From Planctomycetia bacterium (lineage in GTDB: Bacteria; Planctomycetota; UBA1135; GCA-002686595), in the NCBI GenBank assembly GCA_005789645.1, contig SXXH01000238.1:1-41563 (forward strand): 41,563 nt of DNA. Direction: 5' to 3'. Under the pieces are notes generated by a model, which worked only from the letters and a program-made list of their open reading frames with translations, did no database searches and was not told the origin of the DNA. Positions within the stretch are counted from its first letter, which is position 1. Each line of letters opens with the position of its first letter. Made by a program: the position numbers and the translations under genes. Below, in pieces: positions 17,313 through 25,113 of the stretch.

Positions 17313-18136
17313 GCGTGCGCGGCGGCGCGCGCCGCCGCCTTGTCCTCGAGCGCCGCCGCGATGCCGCTCCAGAACTCGATGCGCGCGCGGATGGCGCACT
17401 CGGCTCCGATGCGCGCCTCCTCCCAACGCGCGGGATCGTCGCCGCAGATTTCCTCCAGCATGCGCGCCGCCATCGGGGCGTGGCGTTCGCCGTCGAGGTG
17501 GATGTGGCGCTCCAAGTAGTCGATGAAGATCGACAGCCGGCCGCCGTGTGCATCCGACAAGTCGTGCACGAAGCGCGTGAACATGTCGGGGATCACATCC
17601 TCGCGGCCAAGCGTGAAGGCCGCCGCGATGCGCGGCAGCGAACGCGACTCCACGATGCGCCAAGTCTCGCCGACGAAGCGCCGCGCGGCGGTGGGCGCCT
17701 GCACGCGCGCCAGGGCCGCGGGCACCAACTCCTTGGCCCGCAGTCGCTCGATGAAAGCCTCGATGACGGTGGTCGAGGCGCCGCACTGCGACATGGCCGC
17801 GAGATAGAGCTCGAAGTGGCTGATGTGGCCGACGCCACCGAAACCGTCGTCGGACTCTTCGCCGACGACGATCTCGTTGATCAGCCTGCGCGTGGTGGCG
17901 CCGCCCTTGGGGATCCACGGCAACTCGATGCAGGTGAGCTCGCGCTGCAGCGCCTTCAGGAGCGACATGAAGTCCCACACCGCCCAGATGTGCTGTTCCT
18001 GGAACGAGCGCACATCGTCCATGTCCGAGAGGCGCGCGTAGATGGGATGCGCGACGAGCTGCGCGCGCAGCGGCGCGAGCGAGCGGTTCAACTGGTCCAA
18101 GGAGCGGGGAGGCTGGCTCGGGGCGGGTTGGCTCAT
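17309..18136 (-). CDS. DUF3050 family protein (heme-oxygenase-like fold)
   Basis: 275 aa, all alpha. The region around SDMDDVRSFQEQHIWAVWDF and the later LPWIPKGGATTRRLINEI are the hallmarks of DUF3050. Glu/His-bearing helices (FQEQHIW, EIVVGEESDD, HISHFELYL, YLERHIHLDGERH) resemble the metal sites of heme-oxygenase-like diiron enzymes, but the exact ligand set cannot be fixed by eye. The start MSQPAPSQPPRSLDQL is the first ATG of the conserved region. It overlaps the downstream pdxA-like gene by 4 bp, so the two are almost certainly made together. The flagellar pair lies 83 bp upstream on the same strand. Function is unknown; an oxidative step on a substrate linked to the PdxA-like enzyme is speculation. 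Confidence 0.78.
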   Translation of the reverse strand: MSQPAPSQPPRSLDQLNRSLAPLRAQLVAHPIYARLSDMDDVRSFQEQHIWAVWDFMSLLKALQRELTCIELPWIPKGGATTRRLINEIVVGEESDDGFGGVGHISHFELYLAAMSQCGASTTVIEAFIERLRAKELVPAALARVQAPTAARRFVGETWRIVESRSLPRIAAAFTLGREDVIPDMFTRFVHDLSDAHGGRLSIFIDYLERHIHLDGERHAPMAARMLEEICGDDPARWEEARIGAECAIRARIEFWSGIAAALEDKAAARAAAHA

Positions 18137-18219
18137 GGTTGTGCCGTGAGCTTAGCCTGCTGGCGCCATGCCACGCAGTCCGAGCACGGTACCTCCCGGC
18201 GATCGGACGGCGGAATCGC

Positions 18220-18543
18220 TCAGGATGCGTCGCCGCGCTGGCGTTCGAAGCCCGCACTTCGCGCGTCCGTGGCGCCAAGGGCCGCGCCGTCGAGCTCGAC
18301 CAGGCACGCGACGAGGCGCGCCACGGCCTCGTACAGCTCGGGCGGCACTTCGTCGCCGATCTCCAGCACCGCCAGCAGGGAACAGAGCGCCGGATCGGAA
18401 CGCACGGCCACGCCATGCTGGCGCGCCAAGTCGAGGATGGCCTCGGCCACGGCCCCCTCGCCGCGCGCCACGAGGCGCGGGGCTGCGTCCTCCTTCGCGT
18501 CGTAGGAGAGCGCGGCGGCCCGGGGTCGCGCGGGATGGCTCAT
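18220..18543 (-). CDS. Stand-alone FlhB C-terminal-domain protein (FhlB type)
   Basis: 107 aa corresponding to the cytoplasmic part of FlhB/YscU: RAAALSYD, APRLVARGEGAVAEAI, LARQHGVAVRSDPALC, EIGDEVPPELYEAVARLV. The autocleavage motif NPTH and the membrane domain are absent; the protein begins where the released FlhB fragment would begin. Such small homologues occur next to fliK-like genes and are thought to stand in for the FlhB tail in switching flagellar export. ATG 18543 overlaps the stop of the FliK-like gene (ATGA). Confidence 0.85.
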   Translation of the reverse strand: MSHPARPRAAALSYDAKEDAAPRLVARGEGAVAEAILDLARQHGVAVRSDPALCSLLAVLEIGDEVPPELYEAVARLVACLVELDGAALGATDARSAGFERQRGDAS

Positions 18544-19994
18544 GCGCGCACATCCAGCACGGCGCCTCTGGAGCCGCCCTCGGCCGCGCTCGCAGCACCT
18601 GTGTCCGAGGCTGATTCATGGGCCACTACGACGCGCGCCACCTTGCCGTCGAGCGCCAAGCGCGTGGCGAGCCACTCGACGCGAGCGGCGATTTGGCGCG
18701 CCGCCGCGGCATCCGCGCAGGCGAGTCGCACCTGCAGGCCCTCGGGCGTGCTGCGCAAGTCGGCTCGCAAGGCACCGAGGCGCTCGAAGCCGAGTTCCAC
18801 CACGAGGCGTCGCGCCTCGCCTTCGGTGGCACGACGTGGTTCGCGTCGCCCGGAGCGCAATCGCAACCAACAGGGTGCGTCGCCACCGAGCACCAACCAT
18901 GGTCCCGGCTCCGCGCCTTCGCGCCGTCGCGCGACCTCGACCAGCGCCTCGCCATCGAGCACGTCCAGGGCCTGCGCGACCAGCGCGCGCGACGCATCGT
19001 CCTCGAGTCCCTCCAACGCGGCGGCGAGCCGACTGGCTGGCGTCTCGGCGGCGAGGCGCGAGGCGATCCGCGCCAGATCGTCGCGGCCCGCGGGGTCGCC
19101 CAACAAGGCCAGCAAGGGACCGCCGCCGAGCTGCTTCAGCCGCGTTTCGTCGAGCGAAGCGCCCAACAGCGCGCGCACGAGTTCTCGCAAGCCGCCCATG
19201 ATCTCCGCCGCGCGCGCGGCATCGGCCGGAGCGGAGAGCAAGCGCAGCACGCCCGCGCGCAGGCGCGTCGCGAGGGCGGCATCGTCGACGCGCAGGCCCT
19301 CAAGCAACGACTGAACCACCTCGCTCGCCAAGGCTTGCACCATGCGACCCTCCGCACGGCCCTCGACCGCCCGCGCCAACAAGGCCTCGGGACGCGACGC
19401 GAGCCGCTCGCCGGCTTGCGCAAGCCGCGCACCGTCCTCGCCTGCGCGCCACTCCAAGCTTTGCAAATGCTCGAGCAAGCCCTGCACGGCCGCGCGTGAA
19501 GCGGGCGGCAGCTGCTCCAAGCGCGCAGCGAGTCCGCGCGCCAGTTCCTGCAAGACCGCCGGGCCGGACTCCGCTCCGAGGCGCGCGGCCAGGAAGGCCT
19601 GTCGCAGCGTCGCGTCCGAGCGTGGCAGGCGCTGGACCAGGCGCAGGAGCGGCGCGCCTTCTCGCGTCCCGCCTTCGGCCTCGAGCAGCAGTCGCTCGCC
19701 CTCCTCGAGCTCGACCTGCGAGGCGGCGGCGACCTTGCGTCCCGCCAGTCCCAGCACCACCGAGCCACCGTCGAGGCGCTGCACGACCTCGGCGGCGACG
19801 AAGCGCGCTCGCGCCAGCACCGCGGCGAGGTCGTTCCTCTGCTGCGCGAGCGCCGGCAGATGCGGCAAGGAAGCCGAGACAGGATCCACGAATGGGTTGT
19901 CGGCCGCCGCGCGCGCCACTTGCGCGCCAAGCGCGAGAAAATCAGGCCCCTTGGCCAGTTCAGGCCGCTCGATGCATGCATTCCTTGCATGCAC
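18540..19994 (-). CDS. Putative FliK-like flagellar hook-length control protein
   Basis: 484 aa, Ala/Leu/Arg-rich and helical, with little sequence conservation. The last ~100 residues have the beta-alpha-beta pattern of the FliK C-terminal domain (VVELGFERLGALRADLRS, LQVRLACADAAAARQIAARV, then KVARVVVAHE). Coupling to the FlhB-tail gene by a 4-bp overlap is the strongest support, because FliK acts on FlhB-C during substrate switching. The start is unsure: GTG 19994 is the furthest upstream in frame, but the best AAGGAG nearby ends exactly at that codon, so an internal GTG (for example at VARAAADNP) may be used. Other flagellar genes are not in the window. Confidence 0.55.
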   Translation of the reverse strand: MHARNACIERPELAKGPDFLALGAQVARAAADNPFVDPVSASLPHLPALAQQRNDLAAVLARARFVAAEVVQRLDGGSVVLGLAGRKVAAASQVELEEGERLLLEAEGGTREGAPLLRLVQRLPRSDATLRQAFLAARLGAESGPAVLQELARGLAARLEQLPPASRAAVQGLLEHLQSLEWRAGEDGARLAQAGERLASRPEALLARAVEGRAEGRMVQALASEVVQSLLEGLRVDDAALATRLRAGVLRLLSAPADAARAAEIMGGLRELVRALLGASLDETRLKQLGGGPLLALLGDPAGRDDLARIASRLAAETPASRLAAALEGLEDDASRALVAQALDVLDGEALVEVARRREGAEPGPWLVLGGDAPCWLRLRSGRREPRRATEGEARRLVVELGFERLGALRADLRSTPEGLQVRLACADAAAARQIAARVEWLATRLALDGKVARVVVAHESASDTGAASAAEGGSRGAVLDVRA

Positions 19995-20016
19995 TCCTTG
20001 CGGCCCGGGAAAGGAC

Positions 20017-20052
20017 TGCGCGCCGCCGTCCGAGCTCGGACGGCGGCGCGCA
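20017..20052. terminator. Perfect 36-bp palindrome
   Basis: An uninterrupted palindrome with 18-bp arms (core CCGTCCGAG/CTCGGACGG), 32 bp after the stop of the 20085 gene and just upstream of the FliK-like gene. It is most likely a transcription terminator for the sigma-factor operon; no U tract is present. A perfect dyad could also bind a dimeric protein. Confidence 0.6.
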
Positions 20053-20084
20053 GGTGCACGACTCAGGTGCGCGTCATGGCGCGC

Positions 20085-20657
20085 TCAGCGCCGGCGTTCG
20101 AAGACGATCGTGTCCGCGTAGGCCTCGCGACGGAAGCGCACGCCCTCGATCGAACCGCGCAGCGACTCGACCTCGGGCAGGGCCGAGAAGCCGCCACCGG
20201 GCGCAGCGACGCCGACCACGAGACCGGCCCGCTGGAACACGAAGCGGTCGAGTCCAATACGCACATCGCCGACGAAGGTGACGCGCACGCGCTCGCCGTC
20301 GAGGATCTGCAGGCGAGCGCGCGAGGATCCGCGCAGCTGGCGCAGGGCGGTGGCGATGTCGGCGTAACGGCCCTCGAGCGCGAGTGCCGGACCATCGAAG
20401 CGCGCGTGACGCACGACCTCCAGCCGCACGCCGCTCGTGAGCGGCAGGGTGCCGATGGTCTCGTCGCCACCGCCAGCGGCAGTGTTGCCGGAGTTGCCGG
20501 TGTTGCCGGTACCCACGCCGGCTTGGGCGGAGGTCCCGCTCGCGGCGCCCCCCGCGCCGGCCCACGCAAGGGTGGCGCAAGCGAGGGCGACGACGAGGCC
20601 GCGCAGCGGCGCGAGCCAGCGTGTGTCGCGTGTGTCGCGTGTCGTGAAGGTCGTCAT
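20085..20657 (-). CDS. Exported protein of unknown function in the sigma-factor operon
   Basis: 190 aa. An N-terminal hydrophobic segment (LRGLVVALACATLAWAGAGG) is a signal peptide or membrane anchor. It is followed by a low-complexity Gly/Asn/Thr stretch (GVGTGNTGNSGNTAAGGG) and a ~120-aa beta-rich domain (DGPALALEGRYADIATALRQL, RVRVTFVGDVRIGLDRFVF, REAYADTIVFERR). The N-terminus repeats RDT (TTRDTRDTR) owing to a short DNA repeat. GGGAGA lies seven bases before ATG 20657, and the gene begins 21 bp after the anti-sigma-like gene. No family is recognised; it may be a target or sensor partner of that pair. Confidence 0.7.
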   Translation of the reverse strand: MTTFTTRDTRDTRWLAPLRGLVVALACATLAWAGAGGAASGTSAQAGVGTGNTGNSGNTAAGGGDETIGTLPLTSGVRLEVVRHARFDGPALALEGRYADIATALRQLRGSSRARLQILDGERVRVTFVGDVRIGLDRFVFQRAGLVVGVAAPGGGFSALPEVESLRGSIEGVRFRREAYADTIVFERRR

Positions 20658-20678
20658 CGTGGAGTCTCCCTACCCGTA

Positions 20679-21737
20679 TCAGGCGCCCCCGGGGGCGGCG
20701 AAGAGTTCGGGACAGGTGTGCAACAAGGCTTCAGGGAACCCTGTTTGGGCGTCGATGGCGGCGCGCAGCTTGGGCGAACGCGCCACGAGTTCGGCTACTT
20801 CGGCCACCCGCGCGGGATGGCGATCGAGCAGCACGCGGAAGTACTGCAGGGACCGCGCGCGGTTACCTGCGAGTGCGTGGACCATACCGATGTTGAACCG
20901 AGCGGCCCAGAAACGCTCGTCCGCATCGGCCAAGCCGCTGATCGTGATCCAGCGCCAGCAACGCACGGCGGCGCGCCAATCCTCTTCGCTCGAGTGCAGG
21001 CGGCCGAGCTGCATCATGGCGTGGCCGCGGTTCTCGGGCCGAATCGCCTCGTCGAAGATGCGCCGGTACTCTTCCGCCGCGACGAGACGCTTGCCCTCGT
21101 GCGCGTGCAGGTAGGCCAGCCACAGCGAAGCCTCCTCGTGCGACGCGTCGACGCCCAAGGCCTCCTCGAGCAACTTGCGTCCCTTCTCCAACGGCGATTC
21201 GATGCGTTCGAGGCGGCCGTTGAACATGGCGCGCGCCCTCGTCCAATCGAGCCGCGCCGTCGATTGGCGTTCGCCACGCAGCACGCCGTCGACGAAGCCT
21301 CGGCCTTGGCCCTGCGTGGCGGCGATGGGCAGCACGGCCTCGAAGATCTTCTCGCGCCACCCCGGATCGACGGCCGCCACGACGTAGGCCTTGCCGAGCT
21401 GGTAGAAGATCGTCGCCAGCGAGTGGACCAGGTCCACGGACTCGGCCGCGCGCGCGGCCTCGCGCGCCCAATCACCACCGACGAGCATCGACAAGCGCGC
21501 CTGGAGCCGAGCTTCGTCGTGGATGTCCTTGTGCAGCCGCATGTGCGCGCGCGTGTCGTCTACGAAGGCTCGGCACGACTCGCAGGCCTCCATGTGGCCG
21601 ATGGCGCGCGCCGCAGCCTGGTCCTCGAGCTCGTCGTCGAGCAGGCAGGACAGATCGACCTGGAAGGCGGTGCAGGGACCGGCCGCGAGATCGTCGCGGC
21701 CATCGTCGTGGGCGTCGAAGGATGCCTGGTCGTTCAT
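20679..21737 (-). CDS. Zinc-finger anti-sigma-like protein with TPR-like C-terminus
   Basis: 352 aa. Residues 20-60 hold the anti-sigma zinc-finger motif H-x3-C-x2-C (His48, Cys52, Cys55 in GHMEACESC) preceded by LSCLLDDELED. No obvious membrane span is present. Residues ~165-350 are TPR-like helical repeats (LEEALGVDASHEEASLWLAYLHAHEG, ARFNIGMVHALAGN). The gene begins 2 bp after the sigma-factor stop, the usual sigma/anti-sigma arrangement. A soluble sigma-binding protein whose TPRs sense a partner is the best inference. Confidence 0.75.
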   Translation of the reverse strand: MNDQASFDAHDDGRDDLAAGPCTAFQVDLSCLLDDELEDQAAARAIGHMEACESCRAFVDDTRAHMRLHKDIHDEARLQARLSMLVGGDWAREAARAAESVDLVHSLATIFYQLGKAYVVAAVDPGWREKIFEAVLPIAATQGQGRGFVDGVLRGERQSTARLDWTRARAMFNGRLERIESPLEKGRKLLEEALGVDASHEEASLWLAYLHAHEGKRLVAAEEYRRIFDEAIRPENRGHAMMQLGRLHSSEEDWRAAVRCWRWITISGLADADERFWAARFNIGMVHALAGNRARSLQYFRVLLDRHPARVAEVAELVARSPKLRAAIDAQTGFPEALLHTCPELFAAPGGA

Positions 21738-21739
21738 GG

Positions 21740-22606
21740 TCAGTCCCTCCCTTCTTGTTCGTCCGATGCGCGCGGATCCTCGAGCAGCTCGGCTTCGTCG
21801 TCCGCGCCCAGCAACAGCGCGCGTCCCGCCTGCGCGGGGCGTTGCGGTTGGAGGGCGGCGTCGAAGGCGCGGCGCATGGCGCGCTGGATCTTGCGACGGG
21901 CGCGGAACACCACCATCTTGAGGTTCTCGAGCTTGATGCCGAGCTCCTCGGCGGCTTGCCGGTAGCTGGCGTCCTCGACCTCGACCATCTGCAGCGCGCG
22001 GCGCTCGCGCTCGGACAAGAGCGCGTAGAACGCGAGGTACATCTGCAGGTAGGTCAGGTAGACACGCGCGCACTCGCTGTTGCTCTCGGTCTCGACCGCG
22101 CGCGCCAACGGCCCGGCGCCCTGCGTCTCCACCTCGCCGGCCAGATCCTCGATCGCCACCTCGCCGCGATGGCGACGCGAGACCGAGCGCAGGTGCTTGA
22201 GCACCGTGTTGCGCACGATCATCGCCGACCAGACGCGGAAGGCGTCGTCGCGGCTGGCGTCGAAGCGATGCGGATAGCGGTAGACGTTGAAGAACACCTC
22301 CTGCAAGACGTCGAGCGGATCGCTCTTGCAGCCGTAGCGGCGCAGGCGCGCGGCGACTTGCACCAGCAAGTGCTGGGCGTTGAGCTCGTAGAGCAGGCCA
22401 AAGGCCCCGCGTCCTCCATGCAGGCGGAAGCGCTCCATCAACGCGGTCGAGAGGGCATCGCGCAGCAACTCGCCGTCGCGCGCTTCGTCCGCGACGAGGC
22501 GCAGCAGCCCGGCCGAGGATTCCGTCCCCAGCTCTTCACGCAGGTCCCCGAGCCGCTCGACCAGGCGCGCGCGGTACGCGGCGCCCGGACTAGGCTGCGA
22601 GTGCAT
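21740..22606 (-). CDS. RNA polymerase sigma factor, ECF-like sigma-70 family
   Basis: About 288 aa. Region 2 is visible in SDPLDVLQEVFFNVYRYPHR and VWSAMIVRNTVLKHLRSVSRR; region 4 is LSERERRALQMVEVED with the helix-turn-helix SYRQAAEELGIKLENLKMV and VFRARRKIQRAM. The N-terminus is longer than in most ECF factors (~70 extra residues). The start at 22606 (MHSQPSP) is likely; ATG 22624 is an alternative and neither has a clear ribosome site. It heads the operon sigma factor, zinc-finger protein, exported protein. The upstream 538 bp probably hold its own promoter. Confidence 0.85.
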   Translation of the reverse strand: MHSQPSPGAAYRARLVERLGDLREELGTESSAGLLRLVADEARDGELLRDALSTALMERFRLHGGRGAFGLLYELNAQHLLVQVAARLRRYGCKSDPLDVLQEVFFNVYRYPHRFDASRDDAFRVWSAMIVRNTVLKHLRSVSRRHRGEVAIEDLAGEVETQGAGPLARAVETESNSECARVYLTYLQMYLAFYALLSERERRALQMVEVEDASYRQAAEELGIKLENLKMVVFRARRKIQRAMRRAFDAALQPQRPAQAGRALLLGADDEAELLEDPRASDEQEGRD

Positions 22607-23144
22607 GGCGGAGGTGGCCTGCATGTGGTGCGCTGCTTGGTTGGTTGGAGGCCGAGGGCCAACTCGGGCGCCGCGCGGGCAGGCTTCCGGTCGGTTGGAC
22701 CAGGCGCGAGCAAACGGGGCGGACGCGCAGGCCGTGCGTGCCGGGGCGAAGCAGGGGGGTGGTCGGGCGCGTCGAAGGCCCGGCACGGTGCACACCGGGT
22801 TGGCAGCCGGTGACACAGGGCAGGTCGCTACGAAGCTTCGAGAGGAGGAACCGCGGCGGGTGTGGGGAACCCGGCGGGTGGAAGCCCTCGTGGACGATTC
22901 TAGAGCCGGTGAGAAACGGGGTAACGCACACCCTTTGCTTCAATTTTATTCTCTTGAACATCAGCACCTAAACTACTTGCTGGAAATGACATGCACGCAC
23001 GCCTCAGAGCCATGACACCAAGCTGGAGGCCAGCTAGGAGGCTCAAGTGCGTGACTCCGCGCGGCGGGTGATTCGCCAATTCGCCGTTCGCCTTCTTGTG
23101 CGCGCCCTTCCCGCGCAGGGGGCGCGCAGGTCAGGATTCCGCCC
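22607..23144. other. Divergent intergenic region between the sigma factor and queG
   Basis: 538 bp, mostly GC-rich without a convincing gene. An AT-rich patch at 22930-22990 contains, on the minus strand, TAAAAT (22948-22943) with a weak -35-like TTAGGT 17 bp upstream, a possible promoter for the sigma operon with a leader of ~330 bp. On the plus strand AGGA (23133-23136) is the queG ribosome site. Confidence 0.35.
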
Positions 23145-24257
23145 GTGGGACGCGAACAACTGGTGTTCGAGATCGCGGCGGAGCTGGGCTTCGACCTGTG
23201 CGGCATCGCGCCGCTGGCTCCCCCGCCGGACGCGCAACGCTTCCAGTCGTGGCTCGATCAAGGCCGGCACGGCTCGATGCGCTGGCTCGAGGTCGACGCC
23301 GAACGGATCCTCGATCCGCGCAAGATCCTGAAGCAGCCCGGCAGCATGGTCGTGCTCGGCCTCGCCCAGTCGCGACCGTCGGTCGAGCTCCAAGGCGGTG
23401 GACGAGTGGCGCGCTATGCGGCGGGACGCGACTACCACAACGTGCTGGCGCACAAGCTGCGCAAGTTCTCCAAGCGCCTGGAGCGCGCCGGGCTCGGCGG
23501 GATGCAGCGCCGGATCGTCGATGCGGGGCCGGTGCTGGAGCGTTCGCACGCGCGCGTCGCCGGCGTCGGGTTCAGCTCGAAGGCCGCCAACCTGCTGCAC
23601 CCGCGCTTCGGCCCGTACTTCTTCCTGTCGGAGCTGCTCTTGTCGCACGAGCTCGAACCGACTGCGGCGCAAGCCGCTGGTTCATGCGGCACTTGCACCG
23701 CCTGCCTCGATGCTTGCCCGACCCATGCGATCGTCGCTCCCGGCGAAGTCGACGCGCGGCGCTGCATCAGCTACCTGACCATCGAGCACAAAGGCCCGGT
23801 GGATCCGGTGCTGCGCGACAAGATCGGCACATGGGCCTTCGGCTGCGATGTGTGCAGCGAGGTCTGCCCGTGGGCGGCCAAGGCACCGGATCTGTCGCAC
23901 CGCTTCGGCCACCACCGCGCGGTGGCGGAGCTGGGACTCGTCGAGTGGCTCGAGGCCGGCGAGGCCTTCGGCGAGTTGTTCCACCCCTCGCCCACCGACC
24001 GCCCTGGACGCGAAGGCGTGGCGCGCAACGCCGCCATCGCCTTGTCCGGGGCGCCCAGCGAACGCGGTCGCGGCGCGTTGCTCAAGGCCCTGAGCTTCGA
24101 CCCGAGCCAAGTCGTGCGTGAAGCGGCCGCCTGGTCGCTGGCCAAGGCGCACGCCAAGGACGACGGGGTGTCGGCGGCGCTCGAGCGCGCTGCGACAGCC
24201 GAAGCCGATCCGGCCGTCAAAGCGGCCATCTTGGAGTGGCGCGGCCGCTCTACCTGA
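23145..24257 (+). CDS. queG: Epoxyqueuosine reductase QueG
   Basis: 370 aa, full length. QueG reduces epoxyqueuosine to queuosine in tRNA using cobalamin and two [4Fe-4S] clusters. Present are the catalytic Asp126 (VDAGPVLER), the first cluster motif Cys181-184-187-191 (CGTCTACLDACP), Cys207, the second motif Cys234-237-241 (CDVCSEVCPW) and C-terminal HEAT-like repeats (VARNAAIALSG, VVREAAAWSLAKA). The stretch GVGFSSKAANLL replaces the more usual GW-GK-T motif. GTG 23145 is used; AGGA lies eight bases upstream. queA, the preceding pathway step, is ~10 kb away on the other strand. Confidence 0.92.
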   Translation: MGREQLVFEIAAELGFDLCGIAPLAPPPDAQRFQSWLDQGRHGSMRWLEVDAERILDPRKILKQPGSMVVLGLAQSRPSVELQGGGRVARYAAGRDYHNVLAHKLRKFSKRLERAGLGGMQRRIVDAGPVLERSHARVAGVGFSSKAANLLHPRFGPYFFLSELLLSHELEPTAAQAAGSCGTCTACLDACPTHAIVAPGEVDARRCISYLTIEHKGPVDPVLRDKIGTWAFGCDVCSEVCPWAAKAPDLSHRFGHHRAVAELGLVEWLEAGEAFGELFHPSPTDRPGREGVARNAAIALSGAPSERGRGALLKALSFDPSQVVREAAAWSLAKAHAKDDGVSAALERAATAEADPAVKAAILEWRGRST

Positions 24258-24644
24258 TGCCTCGAGTCAGGCCGGGCGTGGCGACAGCACCACAGTCGCC
24301 TCCACAACTGTGGCGGGCCTTCGACACGCGGCCCGGCTCCAGCCGCACCAAGCCGCCATAAGACTCTGTCAAAAATAAACTTGCGGCAAGGACACCAGCC
24401 GCGGCTCGACGCGGCCACAGTGCAGCCAGCATCGAAACCGGCCTGCTCAGGGCGGCGACCGCGCAGCGCACTGTGGTGTAGGCCCCACAGTCAGCGCAGG
24501 TGGGCCAATGGCTAGGCCAGCCCCGGCGCATCATTGCAAGTTCCTATGACTGCGGAAGTTGCGCCCGAGCTGCACGCGCGGCGAGTCACTTGGCCATCGG
24601 CGTGCTGAAGGAGGTGGGCAAGCACCCACGCAGGACACCGCACG
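24258..24644. other. Intergenic region with five CCACAGT motifs
   Basis: 387 bp between queG and the zinc-ribbon gene. The 7-mer CCACAGT or its complement occurs at 24290, 24307 (rev), 24415, 24470 (rev) and 24485, making two inverted pairs. Alternative stems overlap at 24280-24313: GGCGAC/GTCGCC (24280-24300) excludes CCACAGT/ACTGTGG (24290-24313). A 94-codon reverse frame here is judged a shadow. AGGA at 24632 is the likely ribosome site of the next gene. Confidence 0.5.
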
Positions 24645-24863
24645 ATGAACCTCAACCGCGACTACTACAGCGACCAGAAATACTGCAGCCACTGCCAGAA
24701 GTACGTCTCGTACCTCATGTCGCTCGATCGCAGCTACTGCATCGAGTGCGGAGAACGCGTGCGTCTCTTCTCGGGCGATGACTGGTCGGAGTTCAACGAC
24801 ACGATCACCCGCCAGAAGCCCAAGGGCGGACGCCCACGCAAGAGCGGCAAGGAATCGGCCTGA
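24645..24863 (+). CDS. Small zinc-ribbon protein
   Basis: 72 aa. Four cysteines in two CxxC knuckles (Cys14/17 in CSHC and Cys32/35 in CIEC) separated by 14 residues predict one zinc ribbon. The N-terminus is Tyr/Asp-rich (NLNRDYYSDQ), the middle hydrophobic-aromatic (KYVSYLMSLDRSY), and the C-terminus basic with an AT-hook-like GGRPRK. AGGA is nine bases before ATG 24645. Nucleic-acid binding or a role in transcription or translation is inferred. The coding quality (cysteine spacing, non-shadow composition) argues that it is real. Confidence 0.7.
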   Translation: MNLNRDYYSDQKYCSHCQKYVSYLMSLDRSYCIECGERVRLFSGDDWSEFNDTITRQKPKGGRPRKSGKESA

Positions 24864-24974
24864 CCCACGCCTGCGCGCGAGTTGGCGCGACCGCGAGGTC
24901 GTGCCGAGCACGTGCAGGAAGACTGTACACCCGCACCGCCAACTCGCGGCGACAGCGGGACGAACGGCACCGCG

Positions 24975-25054
24975 ACTCTCTCTCACTCGACTCCCGCGAC
25001 TCTCTCTCTGACTCTCTGTCTCTCTGTCCCCTCTCTGTCCTCCTCTCTGTCTCG
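24975..25054. repeat. Polypyrimidine/polypurine microsatellite-like tract
   Basis: About 80 bp of interrupted CT and CTGT units on the plus strand (ACTCTCTCTC, ACTCTCTGTC, TCTCTGTCC variants), almost all pyrimidine. It is unlike the surrounding GC-rich sequence. Confidence 0.85.
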
Positions 25055-25090
25055 CATGACGCAGCCCGCCCACAAGCGGGCTGCGTCGTG
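25055..25090. terminator. Hairpin between convergent genes
   Basis: A 15-bp stem with one G-U pair (core ACGCAGCCCGC/GCGGGCTGCGT) and loop CCACAA, between the plus-strand zinc-ribbon gene and the minus-strand TPR gene. It could serve both directions; on the plus strand it follows the pyrimidine tract. Confidence 0.7.
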
Positions 25091-25113
25091 TCGCCCGCAC
25101 TCAGCGGACCGCC

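Noticed and set aside
24250-24534. 94-codon reverse frame with a hydrophobic stretch and several cysteines
   Set aside because: It overlaps the repeat-bearing leader, has no ribosome site and no domain; the cysteines do not form a regular motif.
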